Shown in pieces: positions 49,278 through 61,577 of a DNA stretch of 64,000 nucleotides (position 1 is its first letter; every line of letters begins with the position of its first letter). Source of the stretch: Crambe crambe (taxonomy: Eukaryota; Porifera; Demospongiae; Poecilosclerida; Crambeidae); the NCBI GenBank assembly GCA_963924555.1, contig OZ004586.1, forward strand, positions 4,422,501 to 4,486,500. Reading direction: 5' to 3'. The notes under the pieces were generated by a model, which made no database searches, had not been told where the DNA came from, and saw only the letters and a list, made by a program, of their open reading frames with translations. Made by a program: the position numbers and the translations under genes.

Positions 49278-49852
49278 GATCTGTATAATATATTTTTTAT
49301 CAACTCAATGCTACTTCCTTCCTCATAACTAATACACCTTTAGCAAATAGCTATCTACAGTGTTCTACACTTTGTTTATATTGTAACTACATGCATGAGT
49401 AATTAAGTACCTGCAACGATGTGGTAAAACACTACCTCACTTTGTGGTTCGTTATATCTGTTGTGATAAGTGGGAACAGCTGCAAATTTGCTATGTAGGA
49501 AGCAGCTGCATATATGTACTATGAACTGTGTTCCGATGTGACGGCTGTTGTCAGAAAAAATTTCCTGACGAGTTTTATGCAGGTACTTAAAAGCGAGGTA
49601 CCGAGAGTAGAGCTAAATATTTGTTAAACCTAAAGAGAGTATGTTTTGGGATTTATTGCAATAAAGAAAGGAATGATTAAAAATCATATTAAGTGAAGAA
49701 AAAAATCTTTATACTTCAAGAATACAGCACTAGAAGCTTGCTAAAAAGTCCAAAATTTTGCAGATAATTTCTGGGGCGCTTTATGATCACTTCCTGTGAA
49801 AATAAATTTGTATTGCGCCCTACGGACTTCCGGTACGTTGGCGATTTGACTG

Positions 49853-50500
49853 CTACCGCGTGACTGCAACGACAACGTTACTTACACTTGATTTTTAAAG
49901 GATATTTAAAGGATATTGCAGATCAGATATGCCGTTTGTTTTTTTGTTTTGTTTTTTACTGATAGTGAAAAGATGAAACCCAAGGAGATACAAAAAAGAG
50001 ACAAAAAAGTGAAAAGAAAAAATGACTATACAACGGCAATGCTACGAATATTTGATTTTTAAAAGGATATTGCAGATCAGACATGCTGTTTTTTTTTGTT
50101 GTTTTTTTCACTGAATTTTAATGATGAAGAGATACAAGCAAGGGACAAAAAAAAAGTGAAAAGAAAAACTGACTACAACGGCAATGCTACGAACATTTGA
50201 TTTTAAAAAGGATATTGTTTTTTGTTTGTTTTTTTTTTTCACTGAATTTTGATGATTGTGAAAAGATGAAACCAAAAGAGAAACAAACAAAGGACAATAA
50301 AACAAGTAACAAACTTGCATTCCTATGCCAAAGAGCAATGGCTACATGCCTGAAAAGGTGCTTGGTGGAGGAGGTGGGATCAAGTGATAGCATCCTCCGT
50401 GAGGCCACCTAGAGGTTCAGCCATGAGAGGGATAATTTAACTCCCACAGAGCAGCAAGACGAGAGGTGGTGACGAATGCGTGCATACTTAAACATGACTG
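49853..50500. repeat. Tandemly repeated AT-rich units
   Basis: A unit of roughly 130-150 bp (GGCAATGCTACGAAYATTTGATTTT, AAAAGGATATTG, AAAAGTGAAAAGAAAAA, poly-T) occurs about three times between 49890 and 50270. Open frames here are low-complexity. The first bases (49853-49871) are the displaced 5' part of the tRNA-like sequence. Confidence 0.65.
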
Positions 50501-50574
50501 CGCTTAAATATAATGGCGGGAAATTCAGCTTACAGCAAGGAGAGAGAGGCAGAGGTGAAGTTCAGGTAACATAT

Positions 50575-50830
50575 GGAAACTAGAAGAGCAAAGGAGAGAG
50601 AGAGTCGGAGATGAAGATGAAAGAGCAAGGGAGAGAGAGAGGCAGAGAAGTCGGAGATGAAGATGAAAGAGCAAGGGAGAGAGAGAGGCAGAGAAGTCGG
50701 AGATGAAGATGAAAGAGCAAGGGAGAGAGAAGTTGGAGATGAAGATGAAAGAGCAAGGGAAAAAGAGAGGCAAAAACACACTTGACAGAAAATGAAAGAG
50801 CAAGAGAAAGAGAGAGGCACAGAGTGAAGG
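50575..50830. repeat. Purine-rich minisatellite, about 47-50-bp period
   Basis: The unit GAAGTCGGAGATGAAGATGA followed by AAGAGCAAGGGAGAGAGAGA repeats four to five times. Minus-strand open frames rich in Ser/Leu/Phe are its translation. Confidence 0.88.
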
Positions 50831-53288
50831 AGAGAAGAAGAAGAGAAGAAATGTCCGCCAGTGAGAGAGAATATTAACAGGGAAGAACAAAGCTGCTAAT
50901 GAAATAAGCCGCATCTACCTTGGGCCAATGTCTTCAGTTTGCCATTGCAACATTGTCAAGTTTGAGGTTTGCAAGTGAAGCTCTTAATTGCTGTCACAGT
51001 GGAAAAATTAGTCTATTACCTCTTACTGATTATCCCTCTGCACTCAAAGAACTGTTTACTGGTTAAAATGAAAATTTGGGATCGATCGAAAGGATTTACT
51101 CCTGTTGAGAAATGGATTGAGTAGCTATGTCGCATGTGAGAAAATATCCAAAGAATCAATCCTATGCACTCTAAATGATGGTTGTGGTACTTATGGTCAG
51201 AACCTATACATCCTATATAGGAGAGTAAAGGCAGTATGGTAAGCTGTACACTGTTGAGCAGTAATGCCTTAAACTGACTATCTCTTCTCAGTAAGTGGTG
51301 TGGGTACCCTGAACCACAACTGAATTTGATTTGATTCCAGATACCTGGGTGGACTGGTGGCATGGTATTAGATGAATAGTCAGACTCACTACAAATAAAT
51401 GCATGTGAAAAGGAAGAGTAAACATCATAATGTGATGGGTACAAGTATATTCGCACAATTAAATCAGTTTTCACATTACAATCTGATTTGCATGTCTTGC
51501 AGAAATAGACCTTTTCCTTGACATGCATAACTTGTACCCTTCACATATGTCACTGGTAGGACTTGATCTCATGGTCTCCTGATTACAAGCCTGACACACA
51601 TTCGTGTGTAGAGTTTTTGCGGGTGCGGGCGTGCGCAGAGTTTCTGCGGGTACTCACTAGTTAAGATTAATTTTGAAAGAATACAAATTAGTTTAGCTAG
51701 TTCCTATTTAGCTTTCAAATCTTAGTATTATGAAGCTTGCTAAAATTAACTTTTTTACAACTCAAAGCCACATAATAGCTAGCTATGCCTCGTAACCTCT
51801 CTACAAAGGACAAAGTGACTGATCCCAAAGTGTCCTTTATTCGGAGGTTCCACTGTATTATTATGCTATATCAATATCTGAGCTATCACATCATCCATTG
51901 GTAGCTATATAGTTATAATTCTGTATATGACTACAGACACAATTCCTTAATTTTTCACAGAATGGTAAGCTCTTTCTTTGCTATTTAGTACTGACACAAT
52001 GATAGGGATATCACTGATCACCAAGGTGAGAGGATTCATGCTCATGTTGCTAAATCATCATTTTATTTTATTTTATTAGCTATATTCTTTTAAGGAATAG
52101 CTGAATTATAGCTAGCTAACCACAAAAAATGCTATTGAATAATATAGTAATAAATGAGCTTATCTAAGCCAGATTTTCCTATGAACCTTAGCTACGAACA
52201 AGATCAATTAATAAAATTTCATAACTATGTGAGTATTGTTCATAATTAATTATTATGTGCAGCTAAATAATATAATTTCCTTATGTATGAATGAGGTGTA
52301 AACAGTCCTTCACTTGGAATCAAGCTTGAGGCTCGAGGTTTTGCATGCAGTGCTATTCTAGACTTCATTGTAACTAGCTTTATACTTTTTTATGTGAGGC
52401 AAGTTGACAATTGACTCTTTTTACATTAAACATAATGAAATCTCATTCTAGGCACGAAGAATTCTGATGAAGACACTCTCAGTTATTATTCCAGTATGGG
52501 ATGGTCTGAACAGGATTTAATTCCTATTACTGTAGCTAGTTATTGTCTATAATACTATTATTTGTAACAGGTTGAAACCAAACAGCATTCAGTCCACTAA
52601 CCCTCATACTTGCTGTACTAACTAGCATCAAGTGCAGGCCATCGATGTCCTAGTCAGTGGGAGTGACTGAGATATCCCCCTCTGGCTCTTGATTAGTTTA
52701 CTCAACTAGAAATCTGGATCATTTCATGATACTTTAACACAGAAATAACAGCATCCTAATTATTGACAAGCTCATTGATAAGTATTGTATAAGTGGGATC
52801 CGGGAGTAAAGGAACTGGTGATACTTTTTTGTACAATGAAATGAGTCTGTATATATGTTGTTGGAAGACTACCTGTAACCAGGGGGCACTCAATATTAAT
52901 TCAGAAGTCTTCAGTCCCCCTTCAATTCAAGCCAAAAAACTAAGAAATCAGGTACATTGCACTAGTCCTATGTAGTACTCTCATGTATCACACTACAGAG
53001 CTTGCATGACGTCTGCCATATCCAGTTTCACTTGACAGGATATCTCACCTTTTACATCAGTCACATAACTAATTATTTCAGAAAAATATTATTTACCAGT
53101 TTTACTGTACTGTTATAATTAATCGATATATTTAACTCTGTTGCGTGAGAGCAGATGTATGTGCCAGCCTGCACTCTTCATGTTCTCTTGTTTACAGTCG
53201 AGTGTTCAATCCCACCACCACCACATTGCACTGGACCTGCTTCACTCTGTTGTACTTTTTTTAAGTTACTATAATGACACATGATAGT

Positions 53289-53335
<47 letters not shown>

Positions 53336-53664
53336 ATGATGATTCATTAAAATAAAGGTACGATATAAGTGGGTGTTCCACATGGGTGTGGCTAAGCAGT
53401 CATCTGGGAATCTATAGCTGGTGGAGGTATAACCTCCATCACTTCATAAAGTGGTAGAGTTTGTCTTCAGATTCCATATTCTCGTCTCCTAGAACGGGTA
53501 AAGGTCAAAAGGTCAATCGCAGTACATAGTTAAGTCATAGTGGGAAGTGGGTGTATTATGCAAGGTTATTAGCATTCCATTAACCACATCAAAGTGAAAT
53601 ATTCGAAGGTAGCTATAACCTTTCTGCTCCTGAGTAATTCTGAAGAGTGCCCATTATATGTACC
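50831..53664. other. Non-coding stretch with a microsatellite
   Basis: No exon recognised. A (CT)n(AC)n microsatellite lies at about 53289-53334. A minus-strand frame at 51016-51528 shows no domain and has no homologue that I recognise. Confidence 0.5.
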
Positions 53665-56600
53665 TCAAGTTGATTCAGAATCCTTGGGTTGAAGATAGTG
53701 AGTGCAAGTGATCATAAGACCAACTGGATCCTTTACTGGGATGGGCAGGACAATCTCGGTGGGTATTGTACCAGGGGGAGGAGGTGGAGTCACAACATTC
53801 AGTCCTATGGGTTCAAAGATCAGCACAGTACTTTACTACTTACTTACATAATATATAATACATAATACTATACATACTTTACTGGCGTCGGGTTACCAAT
53901 ATTGACTGAAAATGTCAAAGACACTGAAAAGATTAATGTAAGTGAAATAGGGATATCCCTCTAATCAGGATATTTTCCTAGATGAGTATGAGATGGGCCG
54001 GAAAGATGATTTTTGGGAGTATACCTACTAGTGAGCCACTAGAACTTACCTGAGTGTGCCAGTGCAGGTGGTTGAGGAGCAGCTGGATACTATTTAGCAA
54101 TGCTCTCATGTCCCCTCTTCCAGCCTGATGAGCCACTGCCTTCACAAGTGTGTTCCAAGAGGACGCTCCACATTGATCATCATCAGCTGTATAGAGAGTA
54201 AAGATATTATGAGCTAACAGTATACTATCATAATCGGCTGTACAGAATACCAATTTATACACGAAAGCTGTACAGAGAGTATTAACTTACTCAATGGAGT
54301 CTTATCAGCAGACAAGTTGGTATTAACTACAAGGAAAAAAAACAACAATCTAGTCACGCAGATCTAGTAGGAGTCACACAGAGAAATAACTGTCAGTCAC
54401 TGGTCTTTTTCAATTTTAAGAACAAATTTCATTAAGTATTGCATACAATAGTTCAGATTTATCATGTCTTCCTGAAGTGTCTCCATGGAAACAGAGGGGA
54501 TCACTTGTACACAGATACGTATGTCACTTGATAGTAGTTAGTAGGTACTAGTATATGAGTGTGTCCTTACATTACCCTGTAAACCTATTTTTTGTGCATG
54601 TGATCATAATAATTTCCAAAGACACATCGTTGGCAGTGTTTGAGAGCTTTGCCCCTACAGATTTTTATGAGATCTGGGTATGTACCAAAATTACGCAATT
54701 TTCCATTTAGCCAGAACATCAACATGATAATGGTAAATACATATAATAATATCAGTGTTCCTCATGTCCAGATGATTCCAAATAATTGTATCTTAATAAA
54801 GCACACCAGGATTTTTTTTCAGGTTCTCTTTAAATTTAGTTGGTGCTTGGTAGTGCGGGAGCAAGAAACTAGCTTCTCTAATTCAACTTGCACAGGCATG
54901 ACTGGAAATAATGTTCACATTGCTTATTCAACTTTTTTCTCTAATGAGCAGATAATGGGAGTATAGTGAGGTGGTCCCTATTAATCAAATGGCGATGGGA
55001 GCCAAAACAATGTCCTATAAACAAGATTCCTACCATTACCTTTATTCAAATAGACTTCACAAATGTCAAAATCTCGAAAGAAAAAAAAAAGTTAATGCAG
55101 TAATGTAAGTGAAATAGAGATATCCCTCTAATCAAGATATGAGTATGGGATGGGATGGCTGGTGGCCAGAAAGATGATTTTTGGGAGTATACCTACTAGT
55201 GAGCCGCTAGAACTCACCTGAGTGTGCCAGTGCAGGTAGTTGAGGAGCAGGTGGATACTGTTTAGCTATGTCATCGACAACTCTCCTGTTCCCTCCTTCG
55301 GCCTGATGAGCCACTGCCTTCACAAGTGTGTCCCAACAGGGCTCACCAAAACGCTCCACATTGGTCATCATCAGCTGTATAGAGAGTAAAGATACTATGA
55401 GCTAACAGAGAGTACCAACAATACCGTCATAATCAGAATACCAATTTATGCACGAGTAGCAGTAAGGGCACATTTTCATAGGCCTCATATTCATTAATAT
55501 AACTTACTCAATGGAGTCTTATCAGTGGACAAGTTGGTATTAGCTACAAGGAAAAAACATGACCTAGTCTGCAGATCTAGTAAGAGTGTTAACACTATAT
55601 ATTGTATCATATAATTATACACAAAGAAATAACTGTGGATAAAAATGGCTGGACAAATTTCATGCAATAATTATATGACTTGTATACAATAGCATCATGA
55701 CAGGAGGAAGACTACTATTGCTAAGTGGAGCAGTGTACACCTCCTTTTAGTGGGCATTATTTGGAGTCTCAATGCATGGGCACTCGCTTAAATTTAGCAT
55801 TTTTCTAGAATGCTTTGAGGATCTATCATTGGTCATGTATTGGTTGGACTATCTCTTAGCCTCAAGGCTCGAAAATGGATGTGTAATTATTATGTAGGAC
55901 AGTACAAAATTTAGACAGTACAGTAGAACTCCTCAATTTATGACAGGGCTCAATATAACAACCTGTCATATGACATTTTACAATCAAATCATTGAATGCC
56001 CAACAATAGGCTGAGCTGTCAGGATAAAATGTCACATTTACCTTTATCATGGTGGTTTTACTGGAGGGTTGAATAGTGTTATTGATATGGGCATTTTGAT
56101 CTGACATTTATTTGATTGGTTTGATTAAATGTTCTTACACTTTCAAAATGTTATATTGAGCCCTGATATGGATACCTTGAATTTTGAGCCTGAAAAGGTG
56201 ATTAGAGATTTGTGATCTAACTTTGGTAAGATCATCAACACACAGAAGGGATAAAGATTTTTACATTTCAGGGTCCACATGATTTAAATTCTTCTCTTCC
56301 ACTGGTCTATGTACGTATCTTTTTAAGGAACTCACCTAGAAGTTGCCAGATCAGCTGTCTCTGTCTTTGATCATTCAGCACCTTCATCTCCAGTGTGGCA
56401 AATACTCCTGCACTTTGACCTTTAGATCCTCCACCATCACTCCCTCCCTACCAGCAGTCGACTTTTGTGTTCTTCCACAGAAACCTCATGCTTCACTTCG
56501 ACCAGTGGACCAGTCAAAGTCTGCACTTGTGCCTGTATCACGAGTCCACAATGTCTGGAAAAATAATTAATACAAATGTTACCGCTAGAATTCACAATAC

Positions 56601-57780
56601 TGTTGCACTATGTATATACATAGCTACAGTAATTATGACGTAAAATAGAGCCTCTGTGGAGTAGCTATAAGTGGGTGTGGCACCTGCAACTGCTCGAGAT
56701 ATGCCATCTGCTGACTCAGCAGTTCCTGATACTTGATGGCCACTGTACTGACGATTTGACCATCTCCACATGACACACTCACCAAGAACTGCTCTTGTAA
56801 GCCGCTCAGCTTGAAGAAGGTAAGGTTGTTTCCTGTAATTGTGTACATGATTATCATACAATATGAGAGAACTCAGTGTCATGTTTGGTCTTATCACACA
56901 TGATCAAATTTCCAAAGACATATCATTAGCAGCACTTGAGACGTTTGTCCCCATAGATTTTCATGAGGTCTGGGTATGTGCCAAAATAAATAGTTGGTGC
57001 TTTGTAGCACTAGAACACAAGAAACTAGCTTCTCTAGTTCAACTTGCATGGGCATGACTGGAAATAATGTTCATATTGCTTATTCAGCTCTTTTTCTCTA
57101 ATAATAGCAGATAATGAGAGGGGAATAATTAAAGTGGCAGGGGAGTGTTCACTCATGAATAATTCACGAGTTAATGAGGCGGTTAGTTGTACCGGCTACA
57201 GTTTAAACTACAGTTTCATACTGACTAGCACTTCCTACTCTACAACTGACGGCAAGCCAGACACTCAAGAACACTACCACTGCAGAGAAACTTAACCACA
57301 AAGCAGCCATCCCTTGATCAATTTTTTCATGTCAATTTTCTCAAACTACAGGCTTGTGTTGACTGTCTTTTATGCTTATTCCAGTTGTATAAATCAAGAT
57401 GCAGGGCAACTAGAAGAGATTTTAGCCAGAAAAGCTAACACTCTTGAGTTTTGATTGCATTTAATGCGATTTAGCTGCCATCTGGTTCATATAATAAGAA
57501 TAAGTATAATATACGGATGTCAAATTCTTAGAAGATACTGAAATGACTGTCAGTGCAGTAATGTAAGTGAAATAGGGATATCCCTCTAATCAGGATATTT
57601 TCCTCGATGAGTATGACTAGAACTCACCCGAACATGCCAGTGCAGGTGGTTGAGGAGCAGCTGGATATCGTTTAGCTATGTCATTGGCAACTCTCCTGTC
57701 CCCTGATGAGCTACTGCCTTCACAAGTGTATCCCAACAGGGCTCACCAAAACGCTCCACATTGTGGGTCATAGCATGTGG
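53665..57780 (-). pseudogene. Death-type gene locus with triplicated exon, largely broken
   Basis: Exons with GT/AG borders on the minus strand: 56832-56694 (NNLTFFKLSGLQEQFLVSVSCGDG...QMAYLEQLQ), 56554-56336 (VQTLTGPLVEVKHEVSVEEHKSRLL, then a frame change), a linker exon near 55545-55507 and 54335-54290 (NTNLSADKTPL), Death-like exons at 55374-55218, 54186-54050 and about 57776-57628, and a terminal exon 53804-53665 (LNVVTPPPPPGTIPTEIVLPIPVKDPVGL...HYLQPKDSEST). The best Death exon reads MTNVERFGEPCWDTLVKAVAHQAEGGNRRVVDDIAKQYP, the second half of a Death fold. Only 55374-55218 is open; the other two Death copies have deletions or shifts. I infer a gene being duplicated and decaying, not a working one. 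Confidence 0.55.
53941..57780. repeat. Three copies of a duplicated exon unit
   Basis: The word AAGTGAAATAG.GATATCCCTCTAATC recurs at about 53940, 55108 and 57565, each time followed by the Death-like exon on the minus strand. A dispersed word around GCAAGAAACTAGCTTCTCTA and ACTGGAAATAATGTTCA recurs at 54860, 57020, 60225 and, inverted, at 63680. Confidence 0.75.
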
Positions 57781-58570
57781 GTAAGTCCACGAAATTTATC
57801 CACACAAAATTTCCTGCTATATAATAATGAAGTATATCAACAAAGTTAGAACGGGTTGCAAGCCACAAAAAAATTAACCCCACGAAAATTTCATGCTATA
57901 CAGTACATCAACAAAAGTGTGCATAGGCAGATTGCAAGCCACAAAATTTCATGTCAGAGGAATAGAAGCCAATAGAGCTGCACACACTGACAATCACTTA
58001 CTCGGGCCAGCTTTTTTCAGGGAGCACTGCAATCAAGCACATAATTACTTAATACCAGGAATTCAAAATAACAAGCAAAATAAAGAAGGATGGCTAAAGC
58101 GTAACTATAAACTGGTATGATAATGTTAACTAAAAGCTCACCAAGAAGAAGAAGAAGAAGACCACTTCGTCATCCCCTAGCCCTAAAGTAAAAGTATGCA
58201 GCGGTGGGCAATAAATAAAGTTTTCATTGATGATGTCATCATTAAGTACGATCGATCGATATCGCGATATGAGCTAGCTTGGGTGTGTCTCTTTGATATT
58301 AAGGTGAGTATAGCTATAAATTAAGCTTGCTATAGCTGACAATTGGGGACAGGGATGACTTACTTGATGTATAAATCTGAATGTCTTTGTGATATCACCA
58401 TAGACTATGGCATAGATAGATCTAGCCATGATTATTAAACCATAAACTTAACATTTACAGTAAGTATAGAATAATTAATGCTATTCAATAGTGAGGATCT
58501 ACTGTACCAGATGCTGAATTAACTACTTTCTTCATTGTTACTTCTGCATGAGACCACAGACACCATATCA
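57781..58570. other. Non-coding stretch
   Basis: Contains a short direct repeat of CACAAAATTTCATG.TATA-type words around 57790-57950 and a GAAGAAGAAG run near 58145. No exon recognised. Confidence 0.45.
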
Positions 58571-58598
58571 ATGCCTCAGTCAACATTGACACAGAAAG
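58571..58598 (+). CDS. Third copy of the 28-nt start exon (MPQSTLTQK)
   Basis: ATG, nine codons plus one base, then AAAG|GTATAG. Length and phase equal those at 2478 and 60726. No Death-domain exon follows on the + strand before the next start exon at 60726, so it may be an orphan from an older duplication. Confidence 0.4.
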
Positions 58599-59845
58599 GT
58601 ATAGTCTACTGCCTGGTTGTGTGTAGGTACAAACCCCATGCATGCATGCATGTGCAGCTTGATTCGTGTCCATGGGCAGGGAGAATGTTTCTCCAATGGA
58701 TACACATGGAGTAGCATTTCAAGGTTTTAGTGGCATTTGGTTCCTCTCCTTGAGTGAAGTGAGGTTATGATTGAGTTCAATTGTGATTGACCGTAATAGA
58801 TACTCTGCACTGTATCTCAGATGTACAGTGATCAACATTTATCAGACTTTACCTACTACCTCATTTGCTCAGTAGCTTCTACTGCTTCAAACAATAGCAG
58901 CTAAAGTTGGATAAGACTCATATGGTACTGCTGGTAGTATTTTTAAATGATAACCCCTTACCTGAACCATTCTTTACCCATGGACACATGAGTGAGGATT
59001 TGCACGTAGTACACCCCTGGTTTATAGTATGTGAGTGTGCTCAGTGGTGGAGTAAAACTTATTTATGATGTACTGAAAATTATAAAACTACATGTAATAA
59101 ATGTTCCTGCTCTACAGACACTCTAGAGCTTTATTCTTCCCATCTCATTACTTTACTATAGTCACTAGAGCCAAAAATTATATGCCATCTTCTAATTCTC
59201 AGCCATTACTAAGAAAACATGGATAGTCGGTGGGGCTAGCAGGATGCCATTTTCTTTACTGTATGTAGGTTAAAATATAAGCTATCCACACTACCTTTGG
59301 TATCTTGTTGCTCTTCTCTGTGCTTTAATTGGTGCTTCACAGTGCCAGGAAGCAAGAAACTGGATTCTGTCTGAATCTAGTTTGAAACTCCTGCCACTGA
59401 TTCATGTACATGTGCAGGTGTGACGTGATGTTCACATGTAATATTATTTTTTCTACTTAGTATGCAGTTATCCTTGAAAAAAAACAACAACAAACAAACA
59501 AACAAACAAAAGCAACATAAATAGCAACAAATAACAAATGTGTAAAAGCAGCCCATTGTTAGGTAATCTGAGTGGCTCAGATAGGATTAAAAATGGGTCA
59601 TTTGTTTTACTTTAAATACTTCATGCATGGAATGGATGGGTGTGGTGTCACTCACCTAGCAGATTGCACTTGATAATGGTGCATTGAAAATTTGTGCCTC
59701 TTAAGTCACACATAGGTAACTACCACTCTAATTCCAGCATGCTTTTGGAAATTTCACTCCATAAATTAATTATATGAGACTACATGAGAATTACAACAAA
59801 TAAAATTAATTGCTAGAAAAGCTCTGCAGGAGCAATAGGAAATAT

Positions 59846-60514
59846 GTGACCGGCTCTGGGAAAACCCTCCGTCCGGTGCAAAAATCAATTATCAGATATG
59901 AGCACGTTTAGTTGGCAGTGCCAAAATTTGGCAAAAAAATTTTTTAAGCATAAATGACAAATATGATCCTTGAACAAAGCACAGATGAAGTTTGGAGCTC
60001 AGACTACAAGTACAAAGGCTTCAAATGAAGCGCTAAAGTTAGCTAGTCAGCCATTGAAGCTTCGTGCACGGAGATTCTAGTCAGGCTGAAATTCATTGAA
60101 CTTTAGGCAGGCTTTCCAGCTTATGCGCTGGGAAATATGAACTTACTAAGCTATCTGCGCTACCTTCGGTACCTTGCTTCTCTTCTCGGAGCTTCGGTTG
60201 GACCTTTCTCGAGCCAAAAGGCAAGAAACTAGCTTCTTACTAACTACAGTTCGAAACCCCACCCACCGTCAATTTACTAGTCCACGGGCATGTCCGGAAA
60301 TAATGTTCACGTTGCTTAGTCAGCTTTTCTCGAAAAAACAATAACGCTAATGGACGCTACCTCGATCTTTCTAAGAGCTGTTCCTCAGGCGTCATAAAAG
60401 CTATAGCTTTGAAATTTGCGCAATAAAGAGCCAAAGGGCCATAGATAATAAATTTTACCATAACAAATTTTTTTTAATTTTCACCCGACGGAGGGTTTTC
60501 CCAGAGCCGGTCAC
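59846..60514. mobile_element. MITE, 669 bp, GTGACCGGCTCTGGG ends
   Basis: Inverted ends of about 35 bp (GTGACCGGCTCTGGGAAAAC...). ATAT is present on both sides (59842-59845, 60515-60518). The unoccupied paralogous site is near 2238-2245 (GGAAAAATGTTATTG). The interior carries the dispersed GCAAGAAACTAGCTTCT word. No coding capacity. Confidence 0.85.
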
Positions 60515-60725
60515 ATATGTTATTGTGTGACCCCACATACTGATCATGATCCTTTTGTAGAGAGGTTGTCTTCTTTTGGAGGTTATTTCAGAGGCTTCAG
60601 AGTATCATTTATTAGTTCATTATGCAAATTAAAATATATTAATAAGTTATTTACTCTATTTTGTGGTTAGATAAGAAGATGCTGGATTGATGTCCTCCTG
60701 TTTCATTATTAATTCTAGATGATCA

Positions 60726-60753
60726 ATGGCTCAGTCAACATCGGCACAAAGAG
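60726..60753 (+). CDS. Start exon of the paralogous Death gene (MAQSTSAQR)
   Basis: Same 28-nt, phase-1 layout as 2478-2505, with donor AGAG|GTAGG. It joins in frame to 62148. Confidence 0.58.
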
Positions 60754-60967
60754 GTAGGCTACAACGTATTTTTCTCAGCCACTTAGAGCTACAGCTCTAT
60801 GTTGGGTAATTTTCTCCACTTTTAGGATGCATAGATACAATGTAGAAGCAGCTATGCATGGGTATAACACCTCAAGGCTGTTTGGACTTCTTTATAATTG
60901 TGGCCAGCTAAGTGACCCCCACACTAGTGATGATGACCTTTCACCCTCATATAAATATGTACTTATA

Positions 60968-61577
60968 TAGCCTCGTCCAGGCCCTCCTTTTTAATTATGA
61001 TCGTGGAGGGCCAGGTACGCGAAAATATCACAAAACCATAGAAATCAGTGGTGTGGGTGTGTCCAAGGAAAGCATTCCCATCGCATACATCACCATGACA
61101 AATTGGTACTACGACCACGTATGAGCACATGGCCGGCCAGGCCTAAGAAAGAAGAGGCGTTGAGCCATTAAGCTGCCACTGAATTCGAGTGTTACTACGC
61201 TTTGCTAGCCTAGCAGCAGATAGTATCGGAGCTGTCTATCGTTAGATAACTTTACTATCAAGTAGTCTAGATTTTAGGCTTAGCTGGATTATAAATAGAT
61301 CGGCCTCAGAATTCTTCACGAGTTTTAGTAAGTCCTAGCCATAGCGGCCATAGCGAATTGGTCTTTTTGTTTTAGTGAAACAGCAGAAGTTCTTCTGAAC
61401 ACCTGGTGCCTTTAGGTCGATCCTGTATTTGCTCCAGTCCGTAGCCCAAATGCGTGGGCATGGTCATAATGCTCTCGTGCACTGCCCACGCCCAATTAGA
61501 CGGTTCTACCCCAGTTCTATCCCCCTGTGACTTCTTCACATTCATAACTAAAAAGAGGGCCTGGTGGGACGAGGCTA
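60968..61577. mobile_element. Non-autonomous element, TAGCCTCGTCC ends, 9-bp duplication (610 bp)
   Basis: Ends TAGCCTCGTCC.AGGCCCTC.TTTT and complement. Flanking 9-bp duplication GTACTTATA (60959-60967) and GTACTTACA (61578-61586), one mismatch. The unoccupied paralogous site is GTACTTATA at 2553-2561. The TAG..CT terminus and 9-bp duplication match the DUF6589-RecQ elements in this window, although the rest of the end differs, so it is perhaps a non-autonomous subfamily of the same group. No coding capacity. Confidence 0.82.

Larger units (their letters stand above)
43282..49852 (-). mobile_element. Academ-type DNA transposon (6571 bp), nearly intact
   Basis: Inverted ends: CAGTCAATTCGCCAATGTA at 43282 and the complement of CAGTCAAATCGCCAACGTAC ending at 49852. 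The 4-bp duplication CTAC flanks it (43278-43281, 49853-49856). It encodes one large minus-strand protein with Cys clusters, transposase core, XPG-like nuclease motif and a CXC (Tesmin/TSO1-like) cluster. Academ elements are known for an XPG nuclease and 3-4 bp duplications, and both agree. Confidence 0.88.

Noticed and set aside
50525..50914. Leu/Ser/Phe-rich minus-strand frames resembling membrane segments
   Set aside because: They are the antisense of a purine-rich minisatellite.
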